Source: Chrysemys picta bellii
Lineage: Eukaryota; Chordata; Testudines; Emydidae
Assembly: GCF_011386835.1 (NCBI RefSeq)
Contig: NC_088792.1
Span: forward strand, 111,820,421-111,884,420
Direction: 5' to 3'
DNA: 64,000 nt
Under the pieces are notes generated by a model that was not told the DNA's origin, ran no database searches, and saw nothing but the letters and a program-made list of their open reading frames with translations. Shown one piece after another: positions 59,243 to 64,000 of the stretch. Position 1 is the first letter of the stretch, and each line of letters opens with the position of its first letter. The position numbers and the translations under genes were made by a program.

Positions 59243-59526
59243 GATATGTCTACATTGCAGTTAGACGCCCATGGCTGGCCCATGCCAGTTGGCTTGGGCT
59301 CACAGGACTCAGGCTAAGGGACTGTTTAATTGCAGTGTAGACATTCGGAATTGGGGTGCAGCCCGAGCTCCAGGACCCTCCCCCCTCACAGGGTCCTAGA
59401 ACCTGGGCTCCGGCCTGAACCCAAACATCTACAGCACAATTAAGCAGCCGCTTAGCCCGAGCCCTTAACCCAAGTCAGCTGGCCTGGACTAACCACAAGT
59501 TTTTAATTGCAGTGTACAAATACCCT
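59243..59526. mobile_element. Palindromic MITE, copy 2
   Basis: The left GATATGTCTACATTGCAGTTA and the right TTTTAATTGCAGTGTACAAAT pair as inverted ends; the arms carry GTTTAATTGCAGTGTAGACA and, inverted, CATCTACAGCACAATTAAGC, around a centre with CAGGGTCCTAGAACCTGGGC. Related to 40590-40876. Confidence 0.8.
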
Positions 59527-60937
59527 CCGTTTTCTCCAGAATCTCAGCTTTCTTTTTTTTAAACGTTAGTCTCCTAGATGTTAGGGTTCAAAGAAAATAT
59601 AGAAACTGTGAACCAATGTGTAACAAACACGTTGATGGTGTCTTTAGTTTGAAGAGAGACTGAAACTCTAAGACATGCACAGCATCTTTCAATTCAGTGG
59701 GCGCTAATTCCAATGCCAGTGATGAATGTCAGCATTGTAGACTATTTCATCAAAGCATGTAAGAAAGGAAGTATCATATTATGAAGATCGTCACCATCTG
59801 CTCTGAGTGACTGCTCATTTGGGGTAGAGCCTTAACAACACATGATAGGATTGAAGGGGAGCTAGATCAGTTTCATTCTCCTGAAGGGGACTCTCCTTTT
59901 TTTAAGGATTAGGAACCCGTGGTCTAGAGAACAGTGCAAATATTTAAGTATCTTTATCTATATATACAATTTGACAAATTTTTACGGGTGACATCTGAAT
60001 GTGAGTGCTAAGGAAGGGGCATGATAACTGTCTTCAGATGTTTGATTGGTGCATGCCCCAGGGATGGTGAGTAATTATTTCATTTGATACACAAAGTATA
60101 AAAAGAAATAATGGGATGTGATCAGTAAGTGGAAGATTTCTGGAAAACTTCCTGGCACTGAGGTCTTATAGGCTGAGAAATAGTCTGAAGTGATGAAAGT
60201 CCCATCAGTTTTGTCTAACCACTTGACAAACCACTATGAAATGGACTGTAAGGAACAACCTTGCATCTGCAGGGGTGTGGGCTAGATGTTCTAACAGGAC
60301 TTCTAACTTCTGCAATTCTTATATAACCCTATGAGATAAACATGCTGCAAATAATATAAAGAACATTTCAGCAATAAAAATCATGGGTGGGACATCACAC
60401 CCAGTAATTACACTACCCAAGTGTTAGGCAAAGTTGATCTGGCAAAAGTGAAAGAAAGGAGTTACTTGGGGACTTGTGGGAGGAGAGAATAAGAGGAACT
60501 GGAGGAGAAAGAATAGCAGAAATGTGAGGACAGATGTAAGTAGTGGCATTTGAGGACTTGTAACTTGTCCAAAAGTCAGGGCCATGAAAAATAATAGGCA
60601 AACATAGAATTATGTGCCAGAAATTCTATTTTGGGCTTCTAAGCCTGTAATTCAGAGTTGCCCATTTTTATTCTATGCTTAGTATTCTTCCCCACTGTAC
60701 ATATTTGGCATGATGGTGACATATAGTGTATCTATATACATCTGAACACACATACACCCTCTTCCACATTTATTCAGAGAGTAGATGCAAATATCTTCAG
60801 TGTAGATAGTCAACCTTCATTACCTTTAATTGTCTTGGTTTTAGCTGTTTATTTTTCTTGTTATTTACATCTGTTACCTTCCTTATTCTTGTTCCTTCTT
60901 ATTCCTTGGTTTCCTCTGCAACTTATTGCAACTTTAG

Positions 60938-60988
60938 CCGTGATTATTTAGACAAAAGAGAGGAACTAAAGCAAGCAAGAGAAGAGAG
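60938..60988 (+). CDS. FHOD3: FHOD3 coiled-coil exon 2 (probably exon 15)
   Basis: A small 51-bp exon, too short to be found as an open frame by itself. The acceptor is TTGCAACTTTAG and the donor is GAGAG|GTTTGT. The first base joins AA to give Asn; 16 codons follow (RDYLDKREELKQAREE) and AG remains to start the next Arg. It continues the Arg/Glu-rich coiled coil of the previous exon; I recall RDYLDKREEQRQAREERYKY in human, so the next exon, outside the window, should open with the YKYLEQ stretch. Phase and length (multiple of 3) fit exactly. Confidence 0.94.
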
Positions 60989-61316
60989 GTTTGTACCTTT
61001 TGCTTCCTGCTTTCAGTTGCTTTCCGCTTATTATGTCCATTATTGTGTGGCTGTTGGTTATTTAAGTACACTTTTAACTAGGCATGCAAGGGACAATTTT
61101 ATTTAAAAAGAAACCTATAAAAATGTTGTACTTTCACTAAAACAAAAAATGAGTCCAATCATGGGCGTAGGAATAAATAAAAGTATAGCAGGACTGGTAG
61201 GCATGGGATTGGTTGATTGACATAACTTTTATCTGTTGATTTGGGAAATAATACCAAGTATTACATTTGCACCAGAAATTTGCCCAAATATTAGTATGGT
61301 TATAGTTCTTCTAAAC

Positions 61317-61633
61317 CAGTTTTTTCAACTGATGAGTACAAATCTTCAGGGGAGGTCAGTCAGGTGGTTGTGAGCCACTGAAAATGTTATTATTGTCAAA
61401 AGCAAAGAAAATTGGTTATCAAAAAAAATCTCATTCCCTCACTCCCAGCATACCCTTATCCTTCAAGGTTCAGTATTTTCTCAGAACCACTCAAAACACA
61501 CAAATAAATTATATAGGCTTAACATTGTTAGTATTGATGATTTTTTTTATTCTTTCATAATAAATATAATGGTAGTTTCAATTTTTTTTACTCCAAATAA
61601 AAGATTACCAACTGGAAAGGTTGAGAAACACTG
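61317..61633. mobile_element. hAT-type MITE, 317 bp, with 8-bp target duplication
   Basis: The left end CAGTTTTTTCAACTGATGAG and the complement of the right end, CAGTGTTTCTCAACCTTTC, are imperfect inverted repeats. TTCTAAAC (61309-61316) and TACTAAAC (61634-61641) match at 7 of 8 positions. The interior is AT-rich and non-coding. Confidence 0.75.
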
Positions 61634-62750
61634 TACTAAACAATTAGGTTCCTACGCCTATGAAAGCAAGTTTTCCAGGAGCACTCAAATAACAGACTTT
61701 GTCTTCCAGTAGTTTAACCTCCATCTTCAATAGTGGTTATTAAAGGCTAGATGGAATTCTTGTTTTCACCTGTAAAATGTGCATGTTACTAACCAGAGAG
61801 CAGACAGAAAAAAATCAAGAATGCTACAATTCTGTTTTGCATAACATATGCAGCATCCTTACCATTGAGAGACTACTAGACAAAGTGACCTGTGGAATCC
61901 TTTAAAAATCATATTTCATTACATTAATGTGAAGAAATCATCTAACTCATAGATTTCTCTCTGACAATACAAATCATCACACAGGAGGCAATTTCCTCCT
62001 TCAGACTTAGAGTCTGATCTAGCAGCAATTCTATTGTGGCTAAGGTGGCCATTATTAAAAATGATTTTGATGTTTCTAAAATCAAACAGAAGCTGATGTG
62101 CTTTCCCTCATCTTTACAGCCAAAAATACAGCCATTCAAAGCATCTTGTGAAATTAAGCACATCTGACCGCATAGCACCAAACACTGATTGTAGCTGGGT
62201 AAAAGCTTTTACCGCAATCGTGCTGGTCGGCTAGATTTGAAACAAATTAGAAGTGAGTTCTCCGGCATTTTCAAGTTGTAATGGAACATGCTAAAGTAAG
62301 CTGGAGTATTTTTTGCAAATGTTCACCAGCAGGGCATCATTGCTATGCTGTCTGGGCCAATTTTACCAGTCATTAGCAATATATCTTGATGTGTATATAT
62401 CTTGAAATGAAAAGCTAAACTTTTATTTCCTTCTCATGAAGAGGAAAGAAACATCCCTCTTAGACAGTCCGTAAATGCTGGCGGAAGATGCTACAATGGA
62501 GGTCAAACATCAGTTATCCATTGCATTCGCCTTATGTAATTTTTTTTTAATAAAGTCCTTTGCATCAGACAACTTCTGACAGTGCACTTTTATGGGCTAT
62601 TTTGCAAACATATATCCCACATTAAAACAAAATAAGCACAAAAAGCTGTTGAAATCCCCCATTGTCTAACTTTCTCCAGGTTTTTGGAGCAGTCTTGTGT
62701 AGTATAAGATATTATATGAGCCCCTGTATGTAGTACCTATGGTAATTTAT

Positions 62751-62820
62751 GTCCTGAGCCAGAGCCAATTGAAGTCAGTGGGAGGTTTTCCATTGACTTC
62801 AGTGGGCTTTGGATCAGGAC
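62751..62820. repeat. Small hairpin repeat, 70 bp
   Basis: GTCCTGAGCCAGAGCCAATT and the right GGCTTTGGATCAGGAC pair, and GAAGTCAGTGGGAGGTTTTC pairs with CCATTGACTTC. The clearest example of the small hairpin family. Confidence 0.85.
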
Positions 62821-63311
62821 CTTAATGAGGAAGTGTAAAGTTTTAACTCTGCATTTCCTTGATTTTGCAAGTATGAATCAGCAACATTATTGTCATGTAT
62901 TTTTGTGTTTGATAGCAGATTGTTTGCAACGATAGTTTAAAAATGTCCTTGCAAAGGAACACTCTTAGACCCTTTCCTAGAGGTTTACAGTTCAAATGGA
63001 AATGTTCCTGCTCTTATTCTGACCTATATCTGGTGACTTTGCAGAGGGTCACGTAGCGTTCCCAGGGCACTGCTCACAGATCTAGAGAACTTCGGATTAC
63101 ATTTTTATTCTCTGAAACAGAATAAGTGGAATTGATTGCTCATGAAACATACGAAAGTGACAAGCCAGGGGTTTGCTGCCTTTTAGTCATAGAACAGGTT
63201 CAGCGTATGCACTGGCACTGCAAATTGCCCTGACCTAAAGGAACATGGAAGCATGGATAGCAGCAGTGCCTCAGCCCTGGACTGGAGGAACCACATGTAG
63301 GAGAGAGACAG

Positions 63312-63503
63312 TACACCTCTACCTCGATATAACGCTGTCCTCGGGAGCCAAAAAATCTTACTGCGTTATAGGTGAAACCACGTTATATTGAACTTGCTTT
63401 GATCCGCCGGAGTGTGCAGCCCCGCCCCCCCGGAGCACTGCTTTACCGTGTTATATCCGAATTTGTGTTATATCGGGTCGTGTTATATCGAGGTAGCGGT
63501 GTA
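63312..63503 (+). mobile_element. Tc1/mariner-like MITE, TA-flanked, second copy
   Basis: It starts CACCTCTACCTCGATATAAC after TA (63312-63313) and ends TATCGAGGTAGCGGTG before TA (63502-63503). The interior (GGGAGCCAAAAAATCTTACT, GCGTTATAGGTGAAACC) is the reverse complement of 12747-12938, with few differences. Confidence 0.88.
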
Positions 63504-64000
63504 GTTCATTCTTTATACGCATTCAAACCCTGGTTTTCATAAGACTGCTAACAAGAAAGCTAATGTGATGGTGCTTTTGATAATGTAGATACCTGCTCAC
63601 TAGGAACTGAATTGAAACCATCTACTCATTTAACATAACTCACTTAACAAATGTGAAATGGAAACAACTTTTGGTCTAGATTCGTACTTGTTGCCTATTG
63701 GTATCAAGTTCCATCTAGACCTTTACTAATGCCCTGAGTTACCCAGTATCCACGTGAACCTTAAATCTGAATATTCTCCATCTTCACTTTCTTGTGTAAT
63801 GCCATGAGATCTGCTGCTATATGAGTTCATTTTTTACATTTTGACTAGATTCAGTTGTGTATGTTGACAGACTGCTATTTTCCCGGTGAATTTAATTCTG
63901 CAGCACAAAACCACAGAAGCTAAAAAGTTAAAACAGCTGAAAAAGAGCAGAGGACAATAAAATATTGTAGTTCCGCATGTTACAGGGGGATCAGTCCAGA

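Larger units (their letters stand above)
57422..60937 (+). other. FHOD3: FHOD3 intron (3.5 kb)
   Basis: Contains a small hairpin repeat (57887-57953) and a palindromic MITE (59243-59526). A possible very degraded CR1 tail lies near 60230-60345 (GGGCTAGATGTTCTAACAGG). I see nothing recognisable in 57960-59235 or 60350-60930. Confidence 0.78.
1..64000 (+). other. FHOD3: FHOD3 locus, internal part (both gene ends outside the window)
   Basis: Eight GT-AG exons on the + strand join into one reading frame. From memory it matches vertebrate FHOD3, a formin that nucleates and organises actin filaments and is needed for sarcomere assembly in heart muscle. Diagnostic stretches are [60 protein letters not shown] and RDYLDKREE. 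FHOD1 also has the SLGLPDQDSFYDV-like core but differs after it. The window covers the end of the FH3 region, the linker and the start of the coiled coil. The N-terminal GTPase-binding domain lies upstream, and FH1, FH2 and the autoregulatory tail lie downstream. Exon numbers quoted in the entries (8 to 15) follow my recollection of the human gene and are inferred. Confidence 0.93.
60989..64000 (+). other. FHOD3: FHOD3 intron, 5' part (3.0 kb, continues beyond the window)
   Basis: Contains a hAT-type MITE (61317-61633), a small hairpin repeat (62751-62820) and a Tc1/mariner-like MITE (63312-63503). I searched for the expected following exon (YKYLEQLAAEE) and do not see it, so it lies downstream. 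Stretches 61645-62745 and 62825-63310 show nothing recognisable. Confidence 0.8.

Noticed and set aside
501..60988. Identification as FHOD1 instead of FHOD3
   Set aside because: The FH3 end is similar, but the basic linker (RRRSRRHSAQSIKSTLSAP), the Tyr/Ser linker and the RDYLDKREE coiled coil fit FHOD3 as I recall it.
1..64000. A novel defence, biosynthetic or multi-gene system
   Set aside because: All coding signal outside transposon remnants belongs to one host gene, FHOD3; nothing suggests a further system.

Overview
The window is vertebrate nuclear DNA, most likely from a turtle. It is AT-rich, has long introns with GT-AG exons, and is full of repeats I recognise from turtle genomes: CR1 LINEs ending in ATTCTTATG-type tails, a Penelope-like element with a GIY-YIG domain, hAT elements starting TAGGGCTGTCAA, Tc1/mariner-type MITEs and retroviral-type solo LTRs. 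The species assignment rests on recognising these families, not on a database search.

The only host gene I can support is FHOD3 (formin homology 2 domain containing 3), on the + strand, with both ends outside the window. Eight exons are visible: 501-595, 3952-4095, 7116-7354, 27774-27875, 30468-30854, 34616-34741, 57287-57421 and 60938-60988. They read continuously in frame from the end of the N-terminal FH3 region, through a basic and serine-rich linker, an acidic exon and a large Ser-rich exon, into an Arg/Glu-rich coiled coil. The FH1, FH2 and C-terminal regulatory segments must lie downstream. The last five exons all begin and end in the same phase, so any of them can be skipped without a frameshift.

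The introns hold the rest. Intron 7355-27773 (20 kb) carries a Penelope-tail palindrome (17198-17383), a CR1 tail, and a 4.4-kb hAT transposon (21470-25872) with arms of more than 550 bp in inverted orientation, into which a CR1 and a Penelope-like element have inserted. Intron 30855-34615 carries a 947-bp hAT-type element with a perfect 8-bp target duplication. Intron 34742-57286 (22.5 kb) carries solo LTRs, several antisense CR1 fragments (42.8-48.9 kb, one split by an LTR and a MITE) and many MITEs. Intron 4096-7115 probably holds an older LTR and a MIR-like SINE.

I found no CRISPR array, prokaryotic operon, defence system or novel multi-gene system. The points of most interest are the modular exon block of FHOD3, the nested palindromic hAT, the Penelope-tail palindrome, and the sense orientation of all LTR copies.
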